Shown here in pieces: positions 1 through 8,209 of a DNA stretch of 10,686 nt. The stretch spans positions 1 to 10,686 of the forward strand of contig JALLPB010000991.1 of assembly GCA_036939975.1 (NCBI GenBank), in the 5' to 3' direction. The notes beneath the pieces are model-generated. The model had not been told where the DNA came from and did no database searches. It saw nothing but the letters and a program-made list of their open reading frames with translations. The position numbers were made by a program, and so were the translations under genes. The stretch's first letter is position 1; each line of letters starts with the position of its first letter. The stretch comes from Cyclostephanos tholiformis (lineage: Eukaryota > Bacillariophyta > Thalassiosirophyceae > Thalassiosirales > Thalassiosiraceae).

Positions 1-457
1 ACTGTCGAACGATTTAGCTGTCACATCCTTGCACCTTAGCTGTTTCTTAATCCCCAGTTTTTACGGTAAGTGGTTGAATCTTCTTAATATCATATTCTGA
101 CGCTGTATGGGCCTAAATCCGCCAGACACCATGGTCTCCAAAAAAAACAAGATGGACGCTATGTTATTCGTGACTGTCCTGCCGACGAACAGACTGAAGT
201 ACGTAGAGTGCGGTATTAAACATCTGTATGTAAAGCATTAGTACATTCTAACGTAGGAATTTGTTCTACCAAAAAGGTAGAATTTCCATGCGCACTTACT
301 GATAGAGAGATCGTAAAAACACTCTCCCGCCATATTCTTTGTGCACCCGGCGGCCGGCCGGCTGGCCAGTCACCTCCTCGATCGCCGCCAGCCTCCTCCT
401 TGCTATCTCTCTTCATATTTCTTTCTCTCTACCAGCGCACTTCACGAATACCAAAAC
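1..457 (+). promoter_or_regulatory. Upstream flank and 5' UTR of the first gene; possible last exon of an earlier gene
   Basis: No firm gene. A small open frame runs from an ATG at 107 to a TAG at 239-241 (44 codons). A perfect donor GTAAGT at 66 and an acceptor CAG ending at 125 would join an open frame entering from the left edge (from position 2) to the ATG-131 part of that frame, so this could be the 3' end of an upstream + strand gene; confidence in that is low. An imperfect hairpin (TTCTACC, AAAAA, GGTAGAA) lies at 264-282. A CpG-rich 10-bp palindrome lies at 351-360. A long pyrimidine tract (about 372-434) ends in ACCAG at 431-435, which could be a 3' splice site of a 5' UTR intron or simply a pyrimidine-rich leader just before the ATG at 458. 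Confidence 0.4.
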
Positions 458-2079
458 ATGATTCCCAGAAACAAGGTATCATTGAGCCGCCATTTGCTGA
501 AGAATTTTAGTTCTGATTCGACGCAGATCTCCCGTAGGCGTTTTGTCAGCGTTGGCGTAAACGAAACTAAAACCCATCACTCATACAACAATTTCCTTGT
601 ATCGCACAATGTTCGCCAGCCGCTTTCCCTGTTCGGCTTTACTCGTGACGGATCTTTTTTTCATACAAACTCGCATAGACAATGGCTGGTGCATAATCAC
701 TTGATTAAACGAGATCTAGTGAGCAGCATTGGCAAAAGTAATAGCAAAACCGCGATAGATACGAATACTTTCGAGGACAAACTAAAAACACTTGGCGAAC
801 TCTATTCACATGTCAGATCGCAGATTAGTCTTGATATTTGGACTCTCAATGTCGCCCTTGTCACATTTATTGTAGGTCCTTATATCTGGAACTCAATGAG
901 AACGAGCCGCCATAATGAAGATTTCTACATGATTCCAGTTGACGATCCGGTGGAGCACTCTGTTAGAATATTGTTAGACTGCGTAGGGAATGATTCCGAC
1001 CAGACATTACAAGACATTGCCAATAATTCTCCAGAAGAAGATGCTAAACGCATTCTAAATCAATACGTGGCCAGTGAAAATATTCGTACAGCTGCATCTC
1101 GAATTGCGTCGGAAGTTATACAGATGGAACCCTTTCAAAATGCATGCAAGAAGCTCGTCAGGAATATCTGGGACGACTTAATCAACGACGAAGAAACACA
1201 TTCTCAGCTGACGACACTTCTTTTTACTGTTCTTCAAAATGAAAAGATATATTCGGCCATCAAGGACTTGCTGCTTCAGTTGGTTAACGACGAAGAGGTC
1301 AACCGTGAACTAACAAAGTTGGTAGTAAAATTGGGCGACGAGCCCGATGTACTCGCCGCCACGCAACAAGTACTGACAGAGAGCGCACATCGCACCATGA
1401 ATGACCCAAACGTCCTTGACCACTCTATGGAATTTGCAACGGAGGTTATGGGAGATGATGTTGTCCAGCGAACTGGCGGAGATGCATTATGGAATACAGT
1501 CGGATATGCAGTCCAACCAAGTGGAAATGCGAGTGAGTGCTTCTTTGATATATTGCTTTTTTTCTTCGGCACATACGTATCTTTAATCGAATCAATCCTC
1601 CAAAACCAGTTCTTGCAGGGGTAGGAACATTGATTGTTGTGGGTGTTCTTCATTTCTATATGTCTCGCAGAGGTGGGGGGGGTTCAAGTGGACCTAAACT
1701 GGATTCGCGAGAAAATAAGGGACCCCAAGATAATGCACAGTCCCAGCCGCCGACACTCTCTCAAGATTATTCACCAACAAGTACTATTTTTGTCGACAGA
1801 GAAAGTAATGTTACTCCTGGTTTTTTTTACGCCATTTTCTCAACTCTTTCCTCCATCGCAAATACCCCATCATTTCTCGTTGGATCAATTGCACATCTCA
1901 ACGACAAACTCAAGCATGGGGTCGTGTTCGTTTTCAATGCGCCCTCCCAGTTCGGGTCATCAATGAAAACATTATCATGTTTTGTTTCAGCGCGGGTATC
2001 CAACATATTGTCTTACTTTTTTTTGAGTTGCCGAACTGGACAAACTACCTCCTCCACGTACCGTTCGGGTCATGCTTGA
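458..2079 (+). CDS. Predicted mitochondrial two-TM protein with helical repeats (two exons, family unknown)
   Basis: Exon 1 is 458-1532 and exon 2 is 1619-2079, giving 511 residues when joined. I chose the ATG at 458 because it is the first ATG in the frame, has A at -3, and opens a basic, Ser-rich N-terminus with almost no acidic residues (RNK, SRHLLKN, SRRRF), typical of a mitochondrial targeting peptide. A membrane segment lies at residues 125-147 and a second at about 360-374, directly after the splice junction and followed by basic residues. Between them the protein is soluble and helical: from residue 243, six units of 16-21 residues each begin with a short acidic motif (NDEE, NEK, NDEE, DEPD, NDPN, GDD) followed by a Leu-rich helix, recalling degenerate armadillo-like repeats. 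After TM2 comes a Gly-rich linker and a low-complexity tail. I do not recognise the family. The tail is less certain, since another open frame overlaps it (1977-2249). It may tether a helical scaffold to the mitochondrial inner membrane; that is inference. Confidence 0.8.
1533..1618 (+). other. Spliceosomal intron, 86 bp, phase 1
   Basis: Donor GTGAGT at 1533 and acceptor TTCTTGCAG ending at 1618. Without splicing, the frame meets a stop at 1622-1624 after a Phe-rich stretch unlike the rest of the protein. Splicing makes an AGG codon across the junction and continues into a clean transmembrane segment with basic residues behind it. A competing acceptor (TCTCGCAG, ending at 1670) would remove that membrane segment and enter a frame that stops at 1964-1966, so it is less likely. 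Confidence 0.8.
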
Positions 2080-2688
2080 AACAACGCGCGTCCGACGTTC
2101 AATTAGAGCGCCGCGAAACGGAGCTTGCCGCTGGGATCCTAATCTATGGCCGTATTGATCGCGTTGTTACACATCGAGACGCAGGTGAATATCGCAACGA
2201 AGGCGAATACGATGGCGGAATCGTCGCGTGGGATGCGATGATGATCTAAATGGGGAGAGGGAAATGATGCCAACGATGACGAGGATGGAATTTTATTAAT
2301 TAGCGTGTTTAGATGTCGGGCATGATGAAAGCGCATTGTTGATGTACTTTGCTTGGACATGTTCACGAACTTTTTCAAATGACGACAATTGCATTCCCTT
2401 CGCGAAACTCGGTTGGACATCCTGATCAGTTCTTCCTCTTTTTGGAAGGACCGCGTGGTTTCAAGACTTTCACCCCAGCCTTTCTCCTATTCTTTTCACT
2501 TCTCAATCGCTGTTTTTCGTAACTTGTGGCACTTTTCTCATCATCTGGACAGCATATAGCGGATATGATCCGCGTTTCTTACAGATGAATTGAATTGAAC
2601 GCTAACAACCTCTAACAAAAGATGTTTTGAAGTTCAGATTTATGAAATTATAAGCTCTATTGCTAGCTTTGCCGCGATGAGCCAAAGA
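2080..2688. other. No convincing gene; 3' flank of the first gene
   Basis: The first part (to 2249) is open in another + frame that starts at 1977 inside the end of the first gene, ending in a charged sequence with many Arg, Glu and Gly. It could be an alternative last exon, but I found no donor and acceptor pair of normal size that joins it in frame. The opposite strand is open at 2139-2420 but reads as low-quality sequence. Beyond 2420 I see only AT-rich intergenic DNA. Confidence 0.5.
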
Positions 2689-3094
2689 AGATCCTACAGG
2701 GATCTAAGGAGGAATAGTCCCTTTGGACTACCTCCACTGCTAATATGAAAGAGTGTTCTTGTGTAGAACACTCATGAACTTGGAAAGCATGTTCCTCTCC
2801 TCGTGGTGTCAGAATTTGAGAGAAATGGAAGGTTGGGGTGAGTTCCCCAAGATGATTGCTGTAGACTTGTAGGCAAGTCTACAAGAAAGTAGGAGTCGAA
2901 AATTTGGAGCATGTCAGAACTTGTGAGAGAAATGGAAGGCTGGGGTGAATTCCCCAAGATGATTGCTGTAGACTTGTAGGCAAGTCTACAAGAAAGGAGG
3001 AGTTTACACCTTTGGAGACTCCGAGGAACCCATCTCAAAATTTGGTTGGGTGAGAAGGATTTAGAGAAAATACAGCAGGTCGTATATACCTGCT
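2689..3094. repeat. Cluster of stem-loops (foldback-rich region)
   Basis: Eight good hairpins lie in about 400 bp. 2689-2705: AGATCC, 5-nt loop, GGATCT. 2708-2735: GGAGG and TAGTCC pair with GGACTA and CCTCC around a CTTT loop, with an AA bulge (11 bp). 2751-2773: GAGTGTTCT, TGTGT loop, AGAACACTC. 2833-2850: TTGGGG, 6-nt loop, CCCCAA, with a 5-bp version at 2941-2956. 2860-2883 and 2967-2990: TGTAGACTTG, TAGG loop, CAAGTCTACA. 3074-3094: AGCAGGT, 7-nt loop, ACCTGCT. A weaker 5-bp pair spans 2999-3022. No coding frame explains this. It could be a non-autonomous foldback element or a structured non-coding transcript. Confidence 0.7.
2807..3017. repeat. Tandem duplication, period 107 bp
   Basis: Copy 1 starts at 2807 and copy 2 at 2912. 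The best-matched core, 2818-2896 against 2925-3003, is 79 bp with three differences. Each copy carries one 10-bp perfect hairpin and one GGGG/CCCC hairpin. The period is not a multiple of three, so the copies would be read in different frames and the repeat is not a protein repeat. One difference (2833 T to C) removes the outermost pair of the GGGG/CCCC hairpin in copy 2, while the main 10-bp hairpin is identical in both. Confidence 0.9.
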
Positions 3095-3640
3095 ATACAG
3101 CAGCAGGTGCAATACCGCTGCTTTTGATGAGTGAAAGTGGATCTCAAATGACTTCCTAAAACCGAACACTCGACTCTTTTCACAACCTGTTCTGCTGCAA
3201 GAGCAGGCGCATGCAATTTTGCATGTTTGATAAAGTAACCATTATAGGAACCATCCTTCAATTTATATCCACCCCGGTTCGACCATCGTTCGCCACATGG
3301 CCGGTACCCCGACCGGATGCATGTACTGCTTCCTGAGCGGTAGATCCAGTTCTGACAATGTTGAATATAGGCAGAAACTCGCATGGTGTGAGGAGATTTT
3401 AATTCGTGCTCATTCTCAATTTTAGTCTAGGTGTTTGTTCATAGTTTGTCGTCTTTACTTTGGCTTTCCATGAAACCATTTGCTACCAAATCATTTTCCT
3501 TAGTGTCATTGAACCCTCGATTTTTCCAATCACAACTTGCATTCATAGATATTATTTAGTGTAAACAATTTCATTGAAATGATTATATATAAAGACTTCA
3601 TGCGACCATCGAAACTGTCATTTTCTGATAAATTGGTGTC
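3095..3640. other. No convincing gene
   Basis: On the minus strand an ATG at 3382-3384 opens 107 codons to 3061, Cys- and Tyr-rich and running into the hairpin at 3074-3094. A second minus frame across 3270-3380 also reads plausibly, so this may be a short decayed coding fragment. A palindrome CATGCAA-TT-TTGCATG lies at 3210-3225. From 3385 to 3640 the DNA is AT-rich and featureless; it is also the 3' flank of the minus-strand zinc-finger pseudogene. Confidence 0.4.
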
Positions 3641-3759
3641 TTACAAGGATGATTGAAAAAGGTGTTTTTGTGTATTTTTTTGGAGATCACTGTCATTGCC
3701 GTCAACGTCTTTGTCATCATCATTGTCTATGTTAAGCACAGAATAATCATTCTGGCTGC

Positions 3760-4171
3760 ATCGTTTCCTCTTGCCACCACCATGTTCAGTACAAAATCCA
3801 CCAGATCTTGCCAACTTTTTGCAACCATCATGTTTGCATTCCTTCTTTGTGCTCCCACCACCGTGTTCAGCACAAAATCCGCCCGATTGCGCCCATTTCA
3901 TACATCCGTCATGTTTGCAATTTACCTTCTTCCTCATGCCACCGTGATCAGTACAAAATCTGCCCAAATGTGCCCTCTTTTTGCAACCATCATGTTTGCA
4001 TTCCTTCTTTATGCTCCCGCCACCGTGTTCAGCACAAAATCCAACCGATTGCGCTCACTTCATACATCCATCATGTTTGCAATTTACCTTCTTCCTCATG
4101 CCACAGTGATCAGTACAAAATCCACCAGATCTCGCCAACTTTTCGCAACCATCATGTTTGCATTCCTTCTT
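3760..4171 (-). repeat. Tandem zinc-finger array with 162-bp A-B higher-order unit
   Basis: Five fingers alternate between two types. Type A reads KKECKHDGC...LARSGGFC with T-E/D-H; type B reads KVNCKHDGCMKWAQSGGFCAEH. The shared word GCAACCATCATG starts at 3821, 3983 and 4145 on the + strand, and the type B equivalent starts at 3902 and 4064, so the A-B dimer repeats every 162 bp (54 residues). The two dimers differ at roughly a dozen positions. The middle A finger is altered (RAHLGRF instead of LARSGGF) and the first B finger carries the TGA stop. Confidence 0.9.
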
Positions 4172-5150
4172 CCTACTGATTCTAGCTTTGAAGTCATCTG
4201 GCTTTGGTCCACTCTTAAAGCTCTTCAATGATGCACTGATTATGGCTTTGTCCAACAGTTCTTCAAACTTATCAGATCAAATGGTTGCATACGGGAGATC
4301 ATCGTGCTCGAGAAATTGATTCATTACCAGGTGAGAATTTGAACCCCCAGACCACGAATGAAGTGCTATGGATACATCAGTTGTCACATCAACAACCATT
4401 TTGACCTGACTTCTGACGTTCTTCTCAACATAACTGCCGCCAAACAAGATTTGTTTGACAAAGACCGTCAAATGAGTACTGTTGTCACACCTAGTAAATC
4501 TGCCTTTGTGATCTGACATAGCATCAACGCCAATATTATTCAACACATCTTTCACTATTCCACAAGATTTACCAGCAAACGCAAAAGATAGTTGATTCCA
4601 GATGAGGTAAGCGCATCAAACGCAATGTTGTGCAGAGATGCACAGACAACACTCTCTTTCTTGGTCATATCTAAACAATGGTTGTACTTTCCAATCGGAG
4701 GAGGTTTGAGCAAACATGCTGGACGTATGTTGCAATTGAGTGACAAGGATTCCTTGAAGATAAATGATGATGACTCTTCGAAACCAATGTTTTTGATAAT
4801 TTTCATCACTTGCTTGGATTTGCTTAGCATAACTTGCTTGCCAACAAGCGGTCCGAACCCACCATATGCGCTAGAATAGCCGTCAAATGTAGCACAGAGA
4901 TTGATTTCTACGGCGAGATTATCGCCCGGAGAGGCAACATCTGCAAGTTTGGCGATTTGCTCAGTGGTGAAAGGACCATGAGAATAGAATTTGTTAGAAC
5001 ACAAATCCTTGTTCAATTTTGTAGCCATTGCTTTGTCGATCAACTAAACCCATCCATTATCCTTGCGTTTAACTTTGGTAACAAAAGACCATGCGGCACA
5101 CGTTAGGATGCCATTGGTCAATTGTTCGACGCATTTTTCGGAAAATCCAT

Positions 5151-5240
5151 GATAACGAGTTGAACTAGCATTCGATAAACGACAAAAGATGTCCGCAACA
5201 CCGATAACGAGTTGAACTAGCATTGGATAAACAACGAAAG
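5151..5240. repeat. Direct repeat, 38 bp at a 52-bp spacing
   Basis: GATAACGAGTTGAACTAGCA and the following 18 bases occur at 5151-5188 and again at 5203-5240 with three differences. It lies inside the minus-strand pseudogene. Because 52 is not a multiple of three, the two copies are read in different frames (one gives PMLVQLVIG, the other SNASSTRYHG). Confidence 0.9.
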
Positions 5241-6212
5241 CTCGATACTGTGCACAAAGTTGATCAAAAGAATTCGAACAAAAACCCGGTGTCTTCATCA
5301 ACAAATTCTTGATTTTTTTGCCTTTACGATCCCGCGCACCACAGGGATGCCGCCCGACAGTGCATTCATGGTAGAGCTTCACTGGAAAAATCTCATTCAG
5401 CAGTTGCTTACACCATTGACATTCATTGGTAGTACACATCATGAAATCGTTAGATTGAGGTGAGTGGCAAGGATCGTCTGACTGTGGAAAGTGGCACGGA
5501 GTGACTTGATTTTTGACAACTGTCAATTGTTGAGTTAGCATTGCCAATTCTTTTTCCGCGTCCATCCGGATGCTCACATGGCGAGATATCTTGTGTTGGT
5601 ATTCATTAGCCGCCATGATTCTCTCAGCTTCAGCCGCTTGGCGCTCATCTTCTGCTGCTTGGTGCTCAGCTTTAATTTGGTTTCCGAGCAAATCAATTTC
5701 TGCATTTAGCTTCCGACGCTCATCCAGTTGAAGTACAAGATTATCAAAGATTGATTTTCTTAACTCTTTCACCTGCTCCTTTAGGCGTTTCACCAGCTCC
5801 TTTTGGCGATGATACTTCTCTCAGTAAACATTTACCAGGGCAGCAAATATATATTTTATCAGATGAAGATCTTTTTAATTTTAAATTCTCTTTATCCAAC
5901 CTGTAAATCCACCTAGATCCATGGTGGAATGTCTTGCCATTTGAGACCCTTCCTAAATCATATTCAAGGCAAGCTCCTCATAACGATAAAAAAGCCATGA
6001 ATGTGTGAGTTTCCATCGGCAAGACCGTGATAAGATTCCACTCAATTTTTGGATATTCCTTCAAGTTGTTTACATGCCGGCGTGTCTTGATCATACATGC
6101 CCAGGACGCACAAGTTAGCCGAGGCTTAACAGGAACGGCGACTCGTTCAAGACGAGCTCACATAGAATTCACAGTCAGATGCCGCCTTCATATACATATG
6201 AGAAAAGGTCAA

Positions 6213-6243
6213 TGAGTCAAGCGTAAATTCATTGCTTGACTCA
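6213..6243. repeat. Perfect 10-bp inverted repeat containing two AP-1-type bZIP sites
   Basis: TGAGTCAAGC (6213-6222) and GCTTGACTCA (6234-6243) are exact reverse complements separated by 11 bases. Each arm contains TGAGTCA or its complement, the AP-1-type bZIP consensus. This overlaps the weak minus-strand frame at 6147-6413, so a regulatory role is only a suggestion. Confidence 0.5.
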
Positions 6244-6509
6244 AGACTAAATGGATCCCTAAAATGAACTCTTGAGTAAGATGTGGATACTGAAGGGTTG
6301 TACTTTATGAAAGACTGATTTGAGACAGAGGTTTCACTATGCTTCTTTAAGGCAGTATTGCACAGTCCTTTGTTCATGTTCATATTTGACTTGACCCTCT
6401 TCGAAAGTGCCATGCAACGATAGATCGTAATCCATATCATTCCAGCCTAAAGTATGAATTCATGACAGGCATTTATGACATGCTCCTACAGTGCCATATT
6501 TTTAATGAT

Positions 6510-6517
6510 TGACGTCA
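6510..6517. promoter_or_regulatory. TGACGTCA palindrome (CRE/bZIP-type site)
   Basis: TGACGTCA, inside TTGACGTCAA at 6509-6518, is the full consensus bound by CREB/ATF-type bZIP factors. Related TGACGT/ACGTCA elements are known in CO2-responsive diatom promoters. An 8-bp match can occur by chance and no intact gene starts next to it. Confidence 0.25.
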
Positions 6518-6608
6518 AGCTCCTCTCCATTAAGCCAAAGATTTGCCAGGCACCTTATGATAGGTGTGTGATATGATGGAATTTCATTCAAAACAACAAG
6601 ACATTTTT

Positions 6609-7845
6609 CTAGTCTTTCTTCCCAGACGATGATGGCACCCTCATTTCCCCCATTGGCCGCTCCACAGGATGATGACTAGTAGGGATATTGTTCATTATCA
6701 CTTGCAAATCAACAGGTATTGTTGGCGATCTGTTCGGCCCGACCTGGGAGGATTTTCCCCCCATTTCCAACGAATGCCTATCATGCCCATATTGCATCTT
6801 CGATCACAGTGCAAAATTTCCCTGCATTTGTCACTCGTTCCGAGGGTAGAAGTGTTACATTCCCGAGTTGAGGGACATTCCAGCTGCCCTCTTCCTCGCA
6901 TTCTCATGCCAGCTCTGCCATTTTTTGAGCTTCTTGTACTGCTTGTCTGACACATAGGAGAATTTCTTCTCCTTCTCGTCATCTTTCTCTTTCTCTTCCC
7001 AACCAGGAAGAAGTCCGGACACAACATGGTTCATGTGGTCGGGAGTGCTGTCTGTTGGATCAAACATTGCTTCGACCGGGGAAAAGATCATCCTCAAGAC
7101 ATGCCATGAGTTCCTCCTCATGATCCAATGTGTCTTGAAGATGCTGCTGGAAAGAAGAAGGTTTCGCCTCTAAGAACTCAGTGATTTTCCGGCTTGGCAC
7201 AACATTCTCCTTGCTGGACAAGTCCTTAAGAGCATTTTTTGTAAGTGCATCAAACTGCTCATCATACTGTTTGAGATTATTGATTCCTTTGTGGGTGGGA
7301 ATGAAATAAACAGCGCCTGGGCGTTCCTTTGAATACTGGACGTCACCATAATAATATGGACTAATGGCACCTATCCTTCCACACCTGAGCATTTACTGCT
7401 CGTGAGAAGGACTGGGAGAATACAGCACCGATCAGCATCGTAGATTTTGCGTGGGTACGTTACTTGACTGTTCACCCTTGACTTGAGATTCGTTTCGTGA
7501 TGCACTATCTTTTAGCCTCAAGATAGGCTGTACCCGACTTTCTCAGACATGCTCCATCATCTTTGACCTCAGACATGCTCCATCATCTTTGATCACCTTA
7601 TCTCCAACAAACTTGTGTAGGAATTGTTTACTGAACGACTTGACTTCATCCACAACGAGAACAACTCTCTTCTCCAGACCAACAGCAAGAAGGAGGGAGC
7701 CATCTCCCTTGGTCAATCGGGAAGTAAACTCCGTGTCAGGCATCTTCCTAAGATGTGAGGCTGCTTAGGAAAGACAGGAGAGTGAAAACTTGTGACCAAT
7801 CATTTTGCGACTATCCTCGGGGGAGATCATCGAGGCCGACTCCAT
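6609..7845 (-). pseudogene. Decayed gene of unrecognised family
   Basis: Minus-strand coding character runs from an ATG at 7843-7845 to a TAG at 6609-6611, but in shifting frames. Visible breaks are a TAA at 7765-7767, a TGA near 7543-7545 created with a 26-bp tandem duplication, stops near 7410-7390, an extra base in the run of four at 7078-7081, and stops around 6855-6790. Segments on each side look like real protein: MPDTEF... with a hydrophobic strand RVVLVVDEV near 7670; a Tyr-rich part (SPYYYGDVQYSKERPG) near 7350; a helical acidic part with DHEEELMACLEDD near 7100; and a Lys/Glu-rich part followed by a Trp-containing helix (KLKKWQSWHENARKR) near 6940-6900. The end is Ser/Pro-rich and disordered. 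I find no motif that names a family. Small introns might explain some breaks, but the duplication and the homopolymer frameshift point to decay or to assembly error. Confidence 0.6.
7542..7593. repeat. 26-bp perfect tandem duplication (one base difference)
   Basis: CTCAGACATGCTCCATCATC and six more bases occur at 7542-7567 and 7568-7593, differing only in the last base. Removing one copy changes the minus frame from an immediate TGA to an open stretch (GACLRKSGTAYLEAKR), so the duplication probably caused one of the frame breaks in the surrounding pseudogene. Confidence 0.9.
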
Positions 7846-8209
7846 TTTTGAAAAAAGGAAAGGGAGGTTATAGTGAGTGAGGTGGTAGAGTGAATTTATT
7901 TTAAATTTCAAAATCAGTCTTCTATTGCGTGATCAAGCGATACTCTCCAACGTTGCAGCACGCTTGTCGAGATCATTTTGTTCGCCAGAAACACATCAAC
8001 TTTTATCATTGATTGTTGGTGCCATTTACTGAATATTTGCTCTGAAAGCTTCTCAGATGTCTCCTGATATTGGTCTGAGGAATATGGCTTAAAATGATGT
8101 TGAAATATTATACTGATCAGTTGCCTTTGACACATTATCGTAATTAAGACTAAACATATACATTCACATTTCACAGGAAACGAAGCGATGGAATATCTCG
8201 AAAATCATG
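7846..8209. other. Intergenic, 3' flank of the phosphatase; weak minus frame
   Basis: The minus strand is open at 7914-8174 (86 codons, Gln/Ser/Ile-rich), lying just after the phosphatase stop. It shows no motif and could be 3' UTR or another decayed fragment. The rest is AT-rich (a TTTATTTTAAATTT stretch near 7896). Confidence 0.4.

Larger units (their letters stand above)
3641..5820 (-). pseudogene. Decayed gene: coiled coil, Cys-rich middle, five WRKY19-like zinc fingers
   Basis: Read on the minus strand, the order is: a coiled coil rich in Lys, Glu and Gln (about 5820-5510); a Cys-rich segment (CTTNECQWC near 5430-5400, then further Cys); an unknown domain across about 5330-4190; five tandem fingers of C-x4-C-x9-C-x2-H (4171-3760); and an acidic Asp/Asn-rich tail ending in a TAA at 3641-3643. 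The frame is broken at four places: TAG at 5044-5046, a one-base frameshift near 4583-4590 (the frame changes within CTTTTGCG), TGA at 4277-4279 and TGA at 4055-4057. Coding character continues across each break. The 4055 stop replaces a Trp codon kept in the sister repeat at 3893-3895, so it is a nonsense change. A TGA at 5821-5823 closes the frame upstream and no ATG precedes the coiled coil. The fingers resemble WRKY19-type arrays common in diatoms, probably nucleic-acid binding. Introns could explain single breaks but not the stop inside the array. Confidence 0.75.
5821..6608. other. No firm gene; weak minus-strand open frame and bZIP-type motifs
   Basis: A minus-strand frame from an ATG at 6411-6413 to a stop at 6147-6149 encodes about 88 residues rich in Ser, Asn and Phe. 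It has a GTGAGC donor-like site near its end, so it could be an exon or a decayed fragment. I do not recognise it. A candidate mini-exon for the neighbouring pseudogene lies at 5901-5922 (minus). The rest is AT-rich, with short palindromes described separately. Confidence 0.4.

Noticed and set aside
1276..1653. Minus-strand open frame of 125 codons
   Set aside because: Antisense to the helical-repeat exon of the first gene and crosses its intron; no motif.
2139..2420. Minus-strand open frame with a hydrophobic C-terminus
   Set aside because: Low-complexity Ser/His sequence, no motif; it overlaps coding-like + strand sequence.
2807..3017. CRISPR-like repeat array
   Set aside because: Only two copies, adjacent without regular spacers, in what appears to be a eukaryotic genome.
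2772..3038. Minus-strand open frame across the hairpin cluster
   Set aside because: It consists of the 107-bp repeat read in two frames, so it is not a protein under selection.
3653..4231. Long + strand open frame with repeated hydrophobic segments
   Set aside because: It is the antisense of the zinc-finger array; its repeats only mirror the 162-bp units, and the minus strand shows the conserved Cys/His pattern.
4055..4279. TGA read as tryptophan (altered genetic code)
   Set aside because: Both TGAs would fit Trp, but the first gene and the phosphatase both end at TGA, Trp is encoded by TGG throughout them, and the same gene also has a TAG and a frameshift. A pseudogene explains all breaks at once.
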